Shown piece after piece: positions 10,177 to 21,559 of a stretch of 64,000 nucleotides of DNA. The position numbers and the translations under genes were made by a program. Position 1 is the stretch's first letter; each line of letters starts with the position of its first letter. Where the stretch lies: the NCBI GenBank assembly GCA_963920575.1, contig OY986964.1, positions 11,530,663-11,594,662 on the forward strand. Direction: 5' to 3'. The stretch comes from Narthecium ossifragum (Eukaryota > Streptophyta > Magnoliopsida > Dioscoreales > Nartheciaceae). Under the pieces are notes generated by a model, which was not told the origin of the DNA, made no database searches, and saw nothing but the letters and a program-made list of their open reading frames with translations.

Positions 10177-13100
10177 TCATTCCTCATCGGCATTGTCATC
10201 ACCACTGCACACATTCTCAGCAACGGGTATGAAATTACTATCTCCCTGTATCCAGCTATCCTCATCATCTCTATGTAAAGGATTGAAGCCTTCATGGTGT
10301 ACTTGTTGAATAGTAACATGTCGATTCACACATTTAAATTCTTGATATGCCTCCCCATCCTCATCACTATTGTCATCTTTCTCATCTTCATCCTCCATTG
10401 GTGGAATGTCATAGATATGTGACAGAGCTTGAAAAGTGTCGTGGCTTAACAAGTCTACTCAAAATTACAAATTTATAATCAAACTACTAACTAACTACTT
10501 TATGGGTAGATAACAGTGAGTCCGAGTCGAATCCACAGTGAATGCGTAGGAAAATAATTAAACTACTAAACTCAATCTAAGTATTCCTACCAATAAGTTG
10601 AGAAAGATTCAGAATTAGAATTAATCTAACTTTATACTAAAAGATTAATAAATAAGAGAAAAGGAACCAGGGAATTCTTAGTCAATAACCATGATTCTAC
10701 CAGGTCTTCCTAAGATCAGGGCACATTAATTACGCTGAATGATTTTCCTAATAGTTGATAAGAGAATGACTAGAATGACTAGTTCTCCTTATCACTCAAC
10801 AAGTTCTGGTTAGGATTTCTTGTTGGCAAGAATAATTATCTAAAATTCAGTGACCGAATGATTAGTTACGTTCACTGCTAATGAATCCTCTGATCAGGAT
10901 GAATTCATCGCATGTAATAGTAATGATATGGATTTAGGTGTAAAGTCAAGATGGTTCTAGCACCTTGAGGTCGCCAAATAGAATGTATCAAGGATTAGCA
11001 GTTAACCTAGTGGTTCTAGCACTAGCGTAGTGGTACTAGCACTTACGAAATCTCTAATCTTGAATTAAGATGAATAACGGATTAAGAGTTGGTCATAATA
11101 GTTCTAGCATTATGTGTAATGGTTCTAGCATCACAAGACTCTTAATCTCGAGAAGAAAATCCTCACATCCATGGTTCTAGCATAGATGTTTTGGTGAGAA
11201 TCTCTAATCTCAAGCCCTAACATGCTCAAGACCTAGATCTATGGCATAAAGGAACAAATCATTCATCCATAAATAAAATTAACACCAAGTTCATAACGAA
11301 ATTAAGATCAATCCATACAAACCATTCAAGAAGGTGTACCAGCCCTAAATCTTAGAAATCTCTAATAGAAATCTTGGTTACATCATAAGAATCCCTTGGT
11401 AAAAGTTTAGCTACTCATCTTTAGAAAGGAGATCCGTTGATGAAGGTTGTCGCCACGCTCCACCCATGAATCTTCCCCCAAAGATATAATCTAACATATG
11501 TAAAAGAAGGAAGAAAAAGGACTAAGAAGGCCCAGCCAAAGGGCCAAGGAAGAGCCCCCAAATTCGGATTAAAAATCATATATATATAGGGGAACTCCCA
11601 AAACTAGGGTTTAGTTGAGTTGGACTCTAGTGCAACTCGGATTTCCTGAATTGATCCTGGCAGCCTATTCCGGTCGCAAGTGGGTCCAATCCGTCCCGAA
11701 TCTGAAAATGAGTCCAATATGAAAGATGTAGATTAGGAAGTCTTCTGTCAGATCCCGAAGATTTCATAATATTTGGAGTTATCTAGAATATTTGACGAAT
11801 ATTCATTTGAGCTTTGACGGTGCAGCTTTCCAGCTTATGTTTCTTCATGTATTCTTCAAATCTGCTATCACACCATCAGGAATCTCGAAAAGTGTCCAAC
11901 AGTAAAGTTGTAGATCTCTGAGTGTTCTACAATATCCCAAGTTTCAGAATAGTTCGACCTTTTTGAAATATCTGACGAATATATTACTGACGGTCGATGA
12001 AATAGTTGATTTAGTCATTTTACCCGAATTTCCTGCATTTCTTCTCAAAGCATGATTAAACCTGAAATCAACTAACAAACTATCAAATACAAATACTCTA
12101 GGGCTAACAAAGGTAATTTAAGGGGTTTAATTATGAATATTTAGTGACTTATCAATATGTCTACTTGTAAACTTTTGTACCACTTGCCAATTATCTCCCT
12201 ACTTGGTATCTTGCAAGTAGAATATTTGATGAGCTTGACATGCCAACACAAATGGGTCATCATCATACCATGTGCATCGAGTGTTTACACTTATAAAATG
12301 GTTGTCCTTCCGTAATCCTGCTCTATTTCGAATATCCCACCAATCACACCTAAATAAGTATGCAAGACGCCCGCCAATGTAATGCACTTCCAGAATGTTT
12401 TTAAGCACTCCGTAATACTCCTCAACTCCTCCACCTTCAAGCGTACAAGGGACAAGTACACCGCAAGTTTGTGTACGCCGTTGATCTGAACGCTCCTTTG
12501 TATGGAATCTAACTCCATTAACGATGCATCCGGTGTACATGTTGACTTGTGGATCAGGTCCTAATGCCAATGCATATAATTCATCAGATACCTCTTTTGC
12601 ATTTTTTGCATGAAGCTCTTTGATCTACAAAAGATATACAAATCACAAACATAACAATATTATAAACAAAGTATCACATACGATAGGAAGAGTCTCTTTT
12701 TATAAATTGACTCTTACATGTTCTTCAAACCAGTGCCAAAACACTTCTTCATGTTTTCTTTCAATGTCGCTATTGTGTTCCCTAGCGATCTTCTCATAAT
12801 GTTCACTACGTACAAATATTGCATGTAAGTACCTAAAGCAAACAAAAATGTGAATATGAATCTTAAATTAAGATGGTAGCTTACTTTATGTAGGGTTCAA
12901 TCTCAGGGCAATTATTCAGCACATACCATCGAATCTTAGTAAAATCCTTGTTGTTCAATCTATGTTGTTTGGATTTTCCCAAGGTCCGAACATTTTGACA
13001 AAATACTAACAACCCTGTCTCATTTATGTTCTTGCCTCTATCCATATTCCTTTCCTCGCGGGTGAAACATGTGTCTATCCCTCGAAGATACATGGAACAA

Positions 13101-15424
13101 AATGTCAAGCATTCAACATCAACATAAGCTTCAGCTATCAACCCCTCTGGACGTGCTTTGTTCTTCACATATCTCTTCAATCTACCAAGGAATCTTTCAA
13201 ATGGGTACATCCAACGGAATTGAACTGGACCTGCAAGTTCAGCTTCACGTGGTAGATGAATAGCTAAATGTACCATTATGTCAAAGAATGCTGGCGGAAA
13301 TATCATTTCCAACTTGCATAGAATGACGACTATGTCATTTCTTAATCGATCCAAGACACTTAAATCCAATATTCGAGAGCATAAGTCTTTAAAGAAGATA
13401 CACAACTCAATTAATGCCGTACTGATATCCTTCCACAAATATCCATGGATGGCAACAGGAAGTAATCTTTGCAAAAGTACATGGGAATCATGACTTTTCA
13501 TCCCAGACATCTTACCCTCACTAACATTCACATAGCGAGAAATGTTAGATGCAAATCCATCTGGGAACTTAGGATCCTTCAACCATTGACAAAACTTTAC
13601 TCTTTTAACTTTATTAAAAGAGTATGCCGCATGTGGAAAGCTCTTACCATCCTCCAGTAGGTGTAGATCTTTACGTATACCAATGTCCATCAGATCTCTT
13701 CGTGCATTTTCATTGTCCTTTGTTTTCCCCTCCATGCTCATCAATGTTGCTAACACATTATCACATATATTCTTTTAAATATGCATAATGTCCAAGTTGT
13801 GTCTTAATCCCAGTGTTGGCCAGTACGGTAACTGAAAGAATATACTCTTTTTGGTCCAGTTCAACTGATCATCTGGACGCTTTCTCTTTTTAAGTCTTGA
13901 ATCTTTCCCAAAATGAATATCTTTGACATTTTGTAACTGCTCTAGCACATCTTTTCCTAATATCCCCTCAGGTGGCGATCTGCACTCTTACGTATGATTG
14001 AACAAATTTTTCTTTTTACGCCACACGTGATCTAAGGGCAAGAATCTACGATGACCCATATAACAATGCTTCCTTCCATGAGCCAACCACATAGACATCG
14101 TCTCTTTATTACACACTGGACATGCAAGTCTTCCCTTTGTGCTCCAACCGGATAGATTCGCATAAGCTGGAAAATCGTTTATAGTCCATAACAATGTTGC
14201 ATGCAATTGAAAAGTCTCATTTCTTGACGCATCATATGTTTGCACGCCTTCTAGCCATAACTCATGCAATTCATCGACCAATGGTCTCAAATAGACATCA
14301 CTTTCATTTCCCGGTGCCTTAGGACCAGGAATAAGCAATGACATCATAAAAAATGGATCCTTCATGCACATCCAAGGAGGCAAGTTGTATGGGACCAATA
14401 TCACAGGCCACATACTATATGAAGTGCTCATATTACCGAACGGATTAAAACCATCACTTGCTAAACCAAGTTGGACATTGCGAGACTCACGAGCAAACCA
14501 TTGATATTCATGATCGAACTCTTTCCACACTAGCGAGTCTGCTGGATGCTTCATTGTCTTCCCATCATCCACTCGCTTTTCTTTATGCCACCTCATTTGA
14601 GTAGCTATAGTTTTCGACATAAACAATCGCTGCAACCTCGATTTAACTGGAAAATATCTCAAAACCTTCTTAGGGACTTTCTTAGAGAGCCCTTCAGAAG
14701 ACACCCATCTTGACTCTTTGCATTTAGGACATTTTTCTTTGTCAGCGTGCTCTTTCCAAAAAAGCACACAATCATTTGCACAAGCGTGTATCTTCTCATA
14801 GCCAAATCCCAAGCCCTGTCGTAATTGCTTTTCCTCGTAATATGAACTTGGTAATATCTCTCCATTGAGTAAGACCTCCTTTAACAGATCAAGTAGCATG
14901 TCAAATGACTTACCACTCCAACCATTAATAGTCTTTATGTGGAGCAACTTCACAACAAATGATAACTTGGAAAACTTACAACCCGGGTAAAGTTCACGTT
15001 CAGAATCTTCTAACAGCTGAGTAAAACAATCTGACATTCACCTTTTGGTTGATGACTCAGGACCAGTAGAAGATTCACCCAAGTTACCTTCTGGCAATGT
15101 GCCCATATAAATGTCATCTAACATTTCATCAACCTCCTCTAAATTGTCCTTCCCGTTATCACTATTTTCATTGTCGTTGGTGCTCCACATTTCCTCTTCC
15201 CCATGGAATATCCAATGAGTGTAATCCAGACTCATTCCCTTGAAGAATAAATGCACCACGACTTCATCAATAGACCTAAAAGACTGATTCTCACATTTCT
15301 GACATGGACATCTAATCCTATTACTTCCGTCAACATAATCACGAGCCTTTGCAAGAAAACCTTCAACACCTTCTTTATACTCATCACAAAATTTATCAGC
15401 AAGCTCAATCCAACTCCTATCCAT
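10177..15424 (-). pseudogene. CACTA transposase (TNP2/TNPD type), broken
   Basis: The frame starts MDRSWIELADKF at 15424, preferred because it opens the Transpos_assoc domain (15424-15190, with CPCQKC). The Transposase_21 domain follows (15037-13988) with LHATLLWTINDFPAYANLSG and CPVCNKET. Next come a DUF4218 block (13756-12881, with MVHLAIHLPREAELAGPVQF and RWMYPFERFLGRLK) and a DUF4216 block (12570-12199, with YYGVLKNILEVHY and LFRCDWWD). The acidic C-terminus is at 10452-10177. In-frame stops occur between the first two blocks (near 15038), at about 13987, near 13775 inside the normally conserved DIMHI-KN motif, and at about 12199. A 1.7 kb solo LTR interrupts the C-terminal coding part. 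The protein would catalyse excision and integration of the element, but this copy cannot make it whole. Confidence 0.9.
10420..12154 (-). mobile_element. Solo LTR inside the CACTA transposase gene
   Basis: The segment starts TGACAGAGCTTG and ends GACTTATCA, flanked by the 5-bp duplication ATATG (10415-10419 and 12155-12159). Read on the minus strand it begins TGATAAGTCACTAAATATTC and holds ATTCATAATTAAACCCCTTA, closely related to the start of the Athila/Tat-like LTR at 5270. Its far end matches that LTR's end region in pattern. No internal region is present, so an unequal exchange between two LTRs removed it. Excising it restores the transposase reading frame across the site. Confidence 0.88.
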
Positions 15425-15844
15425 CTCAAAATTCCTACGAAATGGGAGAAGAAAAACCAATTGACTTTAGGAATAAGTTCAAGAATTCATCAGATTAACT
15501 CTGATTTAGTAAAGTACAATGCTTTTAGGTGCAGTCCTCAATGATTATTATTGAGATGCACATCTACATTAGCAAATGGTTCCCTGCTTCAATACTATGA
15601 GTGTAAGAACGAGACCTCATGCCTCTTACTTGGTAGTACTTCCCACATACCAAGCATGTATATACATTCAAGTTCGAAACAGAAGTTCTCAAAGTCAAAA
15701 TCCAAGATGAATTCACCACATTTAGAAATCTCATTCATAGTTGTGCCTATCTAACATCTATAGCATGAAGTAGAATAACAACAATAAAATCTCATTGCTG
15801 ATATCTTGTTTGAATATCTGAGATCCATGGTATAACACTATTTC

Positions 15845-15845
<1 letters not shown>

Positions 15846-15899
<54 letters not shown>
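15846..15899. repeat. (TG)n(TA)n microsatellite
   Basis: A short TG run leads into about 21 TA dinucleotides within the CACTA element, upstream of the transposase gene. Confidence 0.95.
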
Positions 15900-15901
<2 letters not shown>

Positions 15902-16201
15902 AAATGAACCAAATGTTAAGAGTTTAATGAGCACCTCAGACTCAATTCAATTGCTCTCAAGTACACCAAGAAAACAAAACCATATTAAATTCATGATATC
16001 CAAGGATTGGACATGGGTCTAAGAGTTTCGATATATAAGTGATTTGGTTGATATAGGGAAAATTTAATACATTGGTGAGCTACTTATGTCAAACCAAAAC
16101 ATATGAAATGAAACTAGCAGCAACTATAGTAGATTAGTAGTGCAGCATGAAGTGATATTTATACAATGGAGGGATTAATAACGAGTTTTCTTGTAGTGAC
16201 T

Positions 16202-16503
16202 AGAGAAGATTAATAACGAAACTAGGGCGGATTGAGTAATTCCTAAGTAACCACTCCATTTATTCGAATTGATCAACCTTTTATTTCTTTTCTTCATTAG
16301 TTAGATAACTCTTTTCTATCTTTGATTCTTTTATTTAGTTTTAGGGTTTCGAGAATTGATTTCAGTTTCCAATGTTTTCCCTGTGAATCGACTCCTGACT
16401 TCACCGCTATTTCTACCAAGTAGTTTAGTGATTGAGTAAGGATTATAAATTTAATATTTGATTGAGTTTGTAACGTTTTAACGACGACATTTGCGAGCGA
16501 TCA
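16202..16503 (+). repeat. 3' LTR of the Athila/Tat-like element, last part
   Basis: This continues the LTR after the CACTA insertion and matches 990-1246. It ends ACGACATTTGCGAGCGATCA at 16503, the typical end of Athila/Tat LTRs. The next base begins kinase-coding sequence (AAGGTCACAACC). The expected 5-bp duplication would be AAGGT, but its partner is not visible because the 5' LTR edge is rearranged. Confidence 0.8.
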
Positions 16504-16957
16504 AAGGTCACAACCGTCACTGATGTGTTTGCATTCGGAACCTTCATTCTTGACGTCGCATATGGGCGGAGGCCTGTGAAGGCAAGTTCTCAACAGCACG
16601 ACGTGATCCTGGTGGAGTGGGTGATGGAGAGTTGGCGAAAGGGGGCGTTGTTGGAGGCTAGAGATGCGAGACTAGGAGATGACTTCGTGGTGTAAGAGCT
16701 GGAGCTGGTGCTGAAGCTGGGGTTGCTATATATGTTCTCATCCGCTCCCAGCTGCTCGACCGAGCATGAGGCAAGTGATGCAGTACTTGGATAGCCATGT
16801 GCCACTGCACTTCAACGACACTCTGCTACTCCTCGTTCCATTCTCCTCACCCGCCTACGGCCTCCCCGAGGGCTGCGAAGACTTTGCCTTCGCCGCCATC
16901 GTGGACCCGTCCGGCCTTCAGAAGTTATACGGAGGTATCTCGTCGGTGTTAGCTTGA
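16504..16957 (+). pseudogene. L-type lectin receptor kinase, C-terminal kinase fragment
   Basis: The frame reads KVTTVTDVFAFGTFILDVAY, then GRRPVKASSQQHDVILVEWV and MESWRKGALLEARDARLGDD. This is kinase subdomains IX-XI of plant L-type lectin-domain receptor kinases. A TAA at about 16693 replaces the usual Glu before ELELVLKLGLL. A 4-bp TATA-type insertion near 16731 then shifts the frame, and the kinase continues one frame over as CSHPLPAARPSMRQVMQYLD. From about 16803 the match to the kinase is lost and a fragment also found inverted at 1-85 is fused to it. The rest of the gene lies outside the window or is gone: the Athila-like element interrupts it exactly at the Lys codon. In its intact form the protein spans the plasma membrane and signals through its cytosolic kinase. 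Confidence 0.85.
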
Positions 16958-17159
16958 GGAGATAGGGAGAAAGAGGAGATAGGGAGGAAGAGATGGTGGC
17001 GGAAAAAACCGTCGGCACTGAGACTGGCAACACTCTGCTCGTAGAATGCAAACGCGCATAGAAACCCCCATAACCACGCATAGAAATAACTCGTATGATG
17101 CCATGTATAATGCCATGGAAAAAATAAGGGTATTTATGTCTTTTCATTGAGTGAGGGGT

Positions 17160-17541
17160 ATAAAGTTACAAAAAAAATCAATCAAAGAATATTAAAACGC
17201 CAAAAGCAATCTTTAGCGTACCGGTAGATAAAAAATTCATATATATATATGCATCAAGTAATTCGTACCTCACCAGGAAGGGCTAGAGACAAAAGCACAA
17301 TTGTCAACAGTTATCACTGTTGCAACGCAACTTGCCTCGTGCACGCACACATGTAGATATAATCTTATTTAAGAGCTCTTTAATTGGTTCTAAGGATTAA
17401 AGAAGTCCTAGTTTTGATCCTTGATTGATAACTAATCACAAGTTCTCGAAATATTGGATAAAGAAATTAGATCTCATGACAAGACTAACTCACTTACTCT
17501 ATGGACTTGTTAAATATATTTAGAGCAGGGTGAAAATATTA
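17160..17541. other. AT-rich spacer, no gene
   Basis: The stretch between the receptor-kinase remnant and the next transposon holds no long frame, RNA gene or repeat that I recognise. Confidence 0.6.
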
Positions 17542-19149
17542 GGTGTTGTCCGGTTTTGAAAAATGTTTCTCGTTTTTATTTTCTATTTTCAGGTTTTATT
17601 TTTTGAAAATGAAAATATAAAAACGCATTTGGTTTGAAATGTTAAAAAACTATTTTCTGAAAATAAAAACATAACAATGTGTTTGATTTGTAACTATGGT
17701 TTTTGTTTTCAATGACTTTAATTTTATAAGTTAGTTATCATTATTTATTTTATATTTATGTCTTCTATAAATCATTAATATATGAGTTTTACATCTTTTT
17801 GTAATTACTATTTTGAAGCTATTGAATCTCATAATGTTTTTAATATATATATATATATTATATAAGATCAGGTGGGTTGTCCTGATTTATCCTACATGGA
17901 TAATCAAGCTATTATTTAATTCGGTTTAAAAAATAAATTAGAGGGTTAGTTAGTCACATATTTAGAGAGACGGTAGTTATTAAAACCGTCCGTTTGAAAA
18001 TTTAGAAGGAGAACTTATTAGAGACTTGAAACAGCACGGGCTCACCTAATAGTCATATATTTTGCAGTTTGTAATCATAGCCACTCATTCAAAAATTTTA
18101 CCCTCTTTTACACCCCCCCCCCCCCCCCCCCCCCGCCCCCCAACTCAACTTACTCTTTCCCTCTCTTCGCCCCAATTTCTCTTCTCTTCCCATCTATTTC
18201 AGCCCGACCGCCACCGCACCCACCCTCATCTCCTCTCCTCGTCGGCGATCATCCTCCTTCGGCCCCCGCAGCTCCGATCTCCCCTCCAAGCAAGCCCGCC
18301 ATCTCCTCCTCTTTCTGCATCCCATCTAAAATCTCCTCCACAACTCCACCGCCGCCATGAACACCTCCGGCAATGCCTCCAACCAGAGCTCCGCCTCTTC
18401 CAGCCATGCCGCTCTGTCAAACGGGCCGTGCCACGCATCACCAGAAGCCCATCACCACCAGTGCCACGCCCTCCTCCTTATCGAAGAGCTTACCCCTGAA
18501 GAAGGTCCCCGGAGACTACGGTCTCCCCTTCGTCGAGCCGATCTGAGACCGGTTGGACTACATCCAAGGCCGGAATGAGTTCTTCAAGTCCCGGATTCAG
18601 ATCCATGGCTTGACAGTGATCCACGTCAACATGCCGCTGGGCCCCTTCGTCGCTCCAGACCCCCGCGTTATCGCCCTCCTCAACGGTGCCAGCTTCCTTG
18701 TCCTCTTCAACACCAACCTCATCAAGAAGCGGGACCTCTTCACCGGCATCGTCACCCCCTCCACCGAGCTCACCGATGACTAGCGCATCCTGGCAGCGTG
18801 AACGGCGAAGAGGTGGTGGCGGGTTTGATGGCGATGAGGGTGGCCAGAGTTGGGAGATTGGCTACCAGCGGATAGAGCTCCGACAACGGGAGTGGAGACC
18901 TTCAAGTGATCCTCGCGAGAGAACCCATCGGGAGGAGAACAAGGCTTCGATCGCGATCGCGAGAGAACCCATTCCATTTTTAGAAATTGAAAACGTTATT
19001 TTGACATAAATGACGCTTTCATATTTTCTAGAAAAAAGTGTTTTCATTTTCTAAAAAACATTTTCAAAGACTGCAAACCAAATGTGATTTCAGATCCATT
19101 TTATGTTTTCTTGAAATGAAAACAGAAAATGACGAAACCAAACGGGCCC
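17542..19149. mobile_element. Non-autonomous TIR transposon (PIF/Harbinger-like) with captured gene fragment
   Basis: The right end read inward is GGGCCCGTTTGGTTTCGTCA and the left end is GGTGTTGTCCGGTTTTG. Long AT-rich inverted-repeat arms of TTTTCATTTTC type follow inside both ends. The element is flanked by TTA on both sides (17539-17541 and 19150-19152), as for PIF/Harbinger elements. No transposase is present. Between the arms lie a C-rich run (18112-18134) and GC-rich sequence encoding an allene oxide synthase fragment, which is the structure of a Pack-type gene-capturing element. Family is the least certain part; a hAT or Mutator relative cannot be excluded because only three flanking bases match. 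Confidence 0.7.
18357..18797 (+). pseudogene. Captured allene oxide synthase (CYP74A) N-terminal fragment
   Basis: The frame reads LPLKKVPGDYGLPFVEPI, a stop at 18544-18546, then DRLDYIQGRNEFFKSRIQ, HVNMPLGPFVAPDPRVIALL and KKRDLFTGIVTPSTELT. This is the conserved start of CYP74 cytochrome P450s. These plastid enzymes turn fatty acid hydroperoxides into allene oxides for jasmonate synthesis. A second stop at 18781-18783 replaces a conserved Tyr; similarity then runs a few more codons (RILA) and ends. The Ser/Ala-rich piece from the ATG at 18357 may be a transit peptide remnant in a shifted frame. The heme-binding C-terminal Cys region is absent. The fragment lies wholly within the transposon arms, so it was acquired by the element. 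Confidence 0.85.
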
Positions 19150-19203
19150 TTAGCTTCTTCTTCAAGGTGTCAATTCTATTTGGGGTTGCTTTGATATATA
19201 TAT

Positions 19204-19844
19204 TGATAATGCCATATTTGACCATGCCTCAATAGTCTATGCCACGAAGTTGGGGCCCATGTCATGCATCATATCAAGATTCTCAACTCAAGCGGGGAGT
19301 GGGGGGCTCATGATAGTGCACGATGCATCTTGGAATAGATGGTAGGAGATATTGTTGGATATCAACCACGATCATTGCAATCCACGTGGAATCCGAGTAT
19401 CCTACCGTTATGGAAGCGGTTTGAAAAGGAAGACTTTGGTGCTATAAATATATACGGATATATATGGAGACCGGTTATCGTTAATATCATGCGGCTAACA
19501 ACCTTGAAGATCACGTGAGATCTTAACGAGATCACAGGCGTTATCAGAATCTCCAAGATGTATCCATTGGACTCCCCTCTACCTATAAATAGAGCAGCGT
19601 CTATCGTTCACAGGTACACACTTTTTTCTCGGCCCCGAAACTCTGACGAAATACTATAACGAAATCTTGAATCCTGACTTAGGCATCGGAGGAGAGTCCC
19701 GAGGTCACCTGGCCTCGGATTTCCTTTGATATTTATCTCCCCTACAGGGCTGGCGATCATCTTCCCCGACGCACCGAAGATCCATCATCTTCCCTGAAGC
19801 TCTTGCGACTAACACATGTCTTCTTTTCAAACCGTACATCATCA
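19204..19844 (+). repeat. 5' LTR of Tat-like element H
   Basis: It starts TGATAATGCCATATTTGACC and ends CATCATCA, and matches 26613-27303. It contains a promoter-like CCTATAAATAGAGC near 19581. The element as a whole is flanked by TATAT (19199-19203 and 27304-27308). Confidence 0.9.
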
Positions 19845-19847
19845 AAC

Positions 19848-19865
19848 TAGTGCCCACCGTGGGGC
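19848..19865 (+). promoter_or_regulatory. Primer-binding site of element H
   Basis: TAGTGCCCACCGTGGGGC lies three bases after the 5' LTR end. This is a primer-site sequence of the type seen in Tat-lineage elements, not the initiator-Met site used by the chromoviruses of this window. Confidence 0.65.
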
Positions 19866-21559
19866 TGAGATTTCTGTTAATCTGAGCGCGAAGAAGGGGT
19901 TGGCCGATAGACGAGGGACAGAGGGACCGACCGATGACTCTCTCGGGCGCTCGGGTAGTAGAAGAGCATCCAGCTAATCCTCCTCGTGGAGTCCCAAAGA
20001 TGCCGGAGAGACTTCTGATCATACCCAAGGGTGGTTGTCCCTCACCACCATGTACAGCCATGAGCCCACCGCATCGATCCCCACATCCAACGAGATCTCC
20101 TCCGGCGATGCCCCCGATCTCCAACATCCCGCGCGATCGAGGGCCCGACAAGAGCTTCACCGGATCCTTTTGAAAGTTGCCCCCCAACGGCCCGGCTAGA
20201 TCTTGATCAGGCGTCCATCGCCTCAAGCTCACCACACATCCAGTGAAATCTCTTCCAGCGACGTCCCCAACACTCCGCGCGATCAACACCAGATTGTGGC
20301 GAACGGCGCCTCCCGACAGTCCGGCGACGCAGGTGAGAGCTCAAATCCAATCTGAAGAAGGCCATCCGCTATTACACCCCGACCCAGAAAACCCATACAG
20401 TCCGGGGGGTGAGGGTTCCAAATCTATTAAATCCATCTGTGGTGCATTTATATAACAATTAATCTGGGGCTAGAGCTGTAATATTCAATATTAAACCAAA
20501 AGGTAATGATACAATACTACCAAATCAAATCATTCCAAACTTCAATCAGATATTAAATACACCTAGGAGCATCATCTAGCATAGTTTAATTGAAGAAACA
20601 TGCATTCAATTAAGCAAGAACACATAAACAAGCCTAAATGAAGAATCCTATCTAACTACGCTTAATCCACGTTTAATCCTTGATTAAACAGTGTTGAGGA
20701 GATCTAGAGCTGCTCCCCTACTTGCTGGTGAAGCCTCCAAACCTCTGCAACAAGCCCTCCTCGCGAATCAAAGGAGAGAAGAAGAAATAAGAAAACACAG
20801 CGATTCACGGGTCTCTTATAGACCCAAGTCCGATCGGTCTCTCCCTTAGCGATCGATCGGAATAGGTCGGTTCGCGTCCTTATCCAGACACGTCAAATGC
20901 GGTGCCGACCTCAAATCCGACCGATCGGTCCTTGGAGCGATCGCTTGGTTTTGGCTGACAGCTGTCCTAAAGACAGCTTCCGCGCGCCCGAACTTAGATC
21001 TTTCGATCCCAAGTTTGCCTAAGGTTCTAACAAGCACAAATAACAATCATAGAGCTGTGTGTGCATTACGCAGATGTCAAACCAACCACCAAGGTGTAAT
21101 TTACCAAATTTCCTTTGGGGTCTAAAAGCAACAATGCGATCAGACAGATCACGCTCGACGCAGAAATAGGCCAACAGGCCAACAGGGCACGGCACCGACC
21201 TACGCGGTCGAGCCAGGTTAGAGGAGCGGGTCTTTACAGCCTAACATCATTAAAAGAATTTCATCCCAAAATAAGGATAGGCCCGGGAAAAAGAAAACAA
21301 GCTAGGCCTACCTGCACCAACAAAGCTACAAGCTAGGGGCATCAACACCCGCAACAAGGAAACTACCTGATGGGGTCTGCTAAGCAACCGCTGGGGCTGG
21401 TAAGGCAGGTAAGATGGCTGAACCTCGATTGGGTACTCTCGATCAGGTAGTGTGTACACCTGTTCTCCGTAGTCTCCTATGCCTCTGCCTCTCCCAGCTT
21501 CTGTCCTCTACCCTTGTCCAGACCAAGGGCTTCCGCCTCGACCTCCCTGCGGCACCGCA

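Larger units (their letters stand above)
6370..16198 (-). mobile_element. CACTA (En/Spm, CMC) DNA transposon, 9.8 kb
   Basis: The right end, read inward, is CACTACAAGAAAA, the classic CACTA terminus. The left end is CATTATAAAAAAAA, the same terminus with two C-to-T changes. Both ends are flanked by the 3-bp target duplication ACT (6367-6369 and 16199-16201). Removing 6370-16201 joins two halves of an LTR exactly as found uninterrupted near 980. It carries, on the minus strand, a TNP2-type transposase gene (start near 15424) and a multi-exon Transposase_24-type gene (9884-7038). The transposase gene has in-frame stops and a solo LTR in it. The degraded left end and broken transposase suggest the copy is immobile. 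Confidence 0.92.

Noticed and set aside
18062..18499. 145-codon Pro/Ser-rich frame starting in the C-run
   Set aside because: It reads the captured GC-rich fragment in the wrong frame; the allene oxide synthase reading lies in another frame.
19204..19844. Host promoter suggested by the CCTATAAATAGAGC box near 19581
   Set aside because: It is inside an LTR and repeated in the 3' LTR, so it is the retrotransposon's own promoter.
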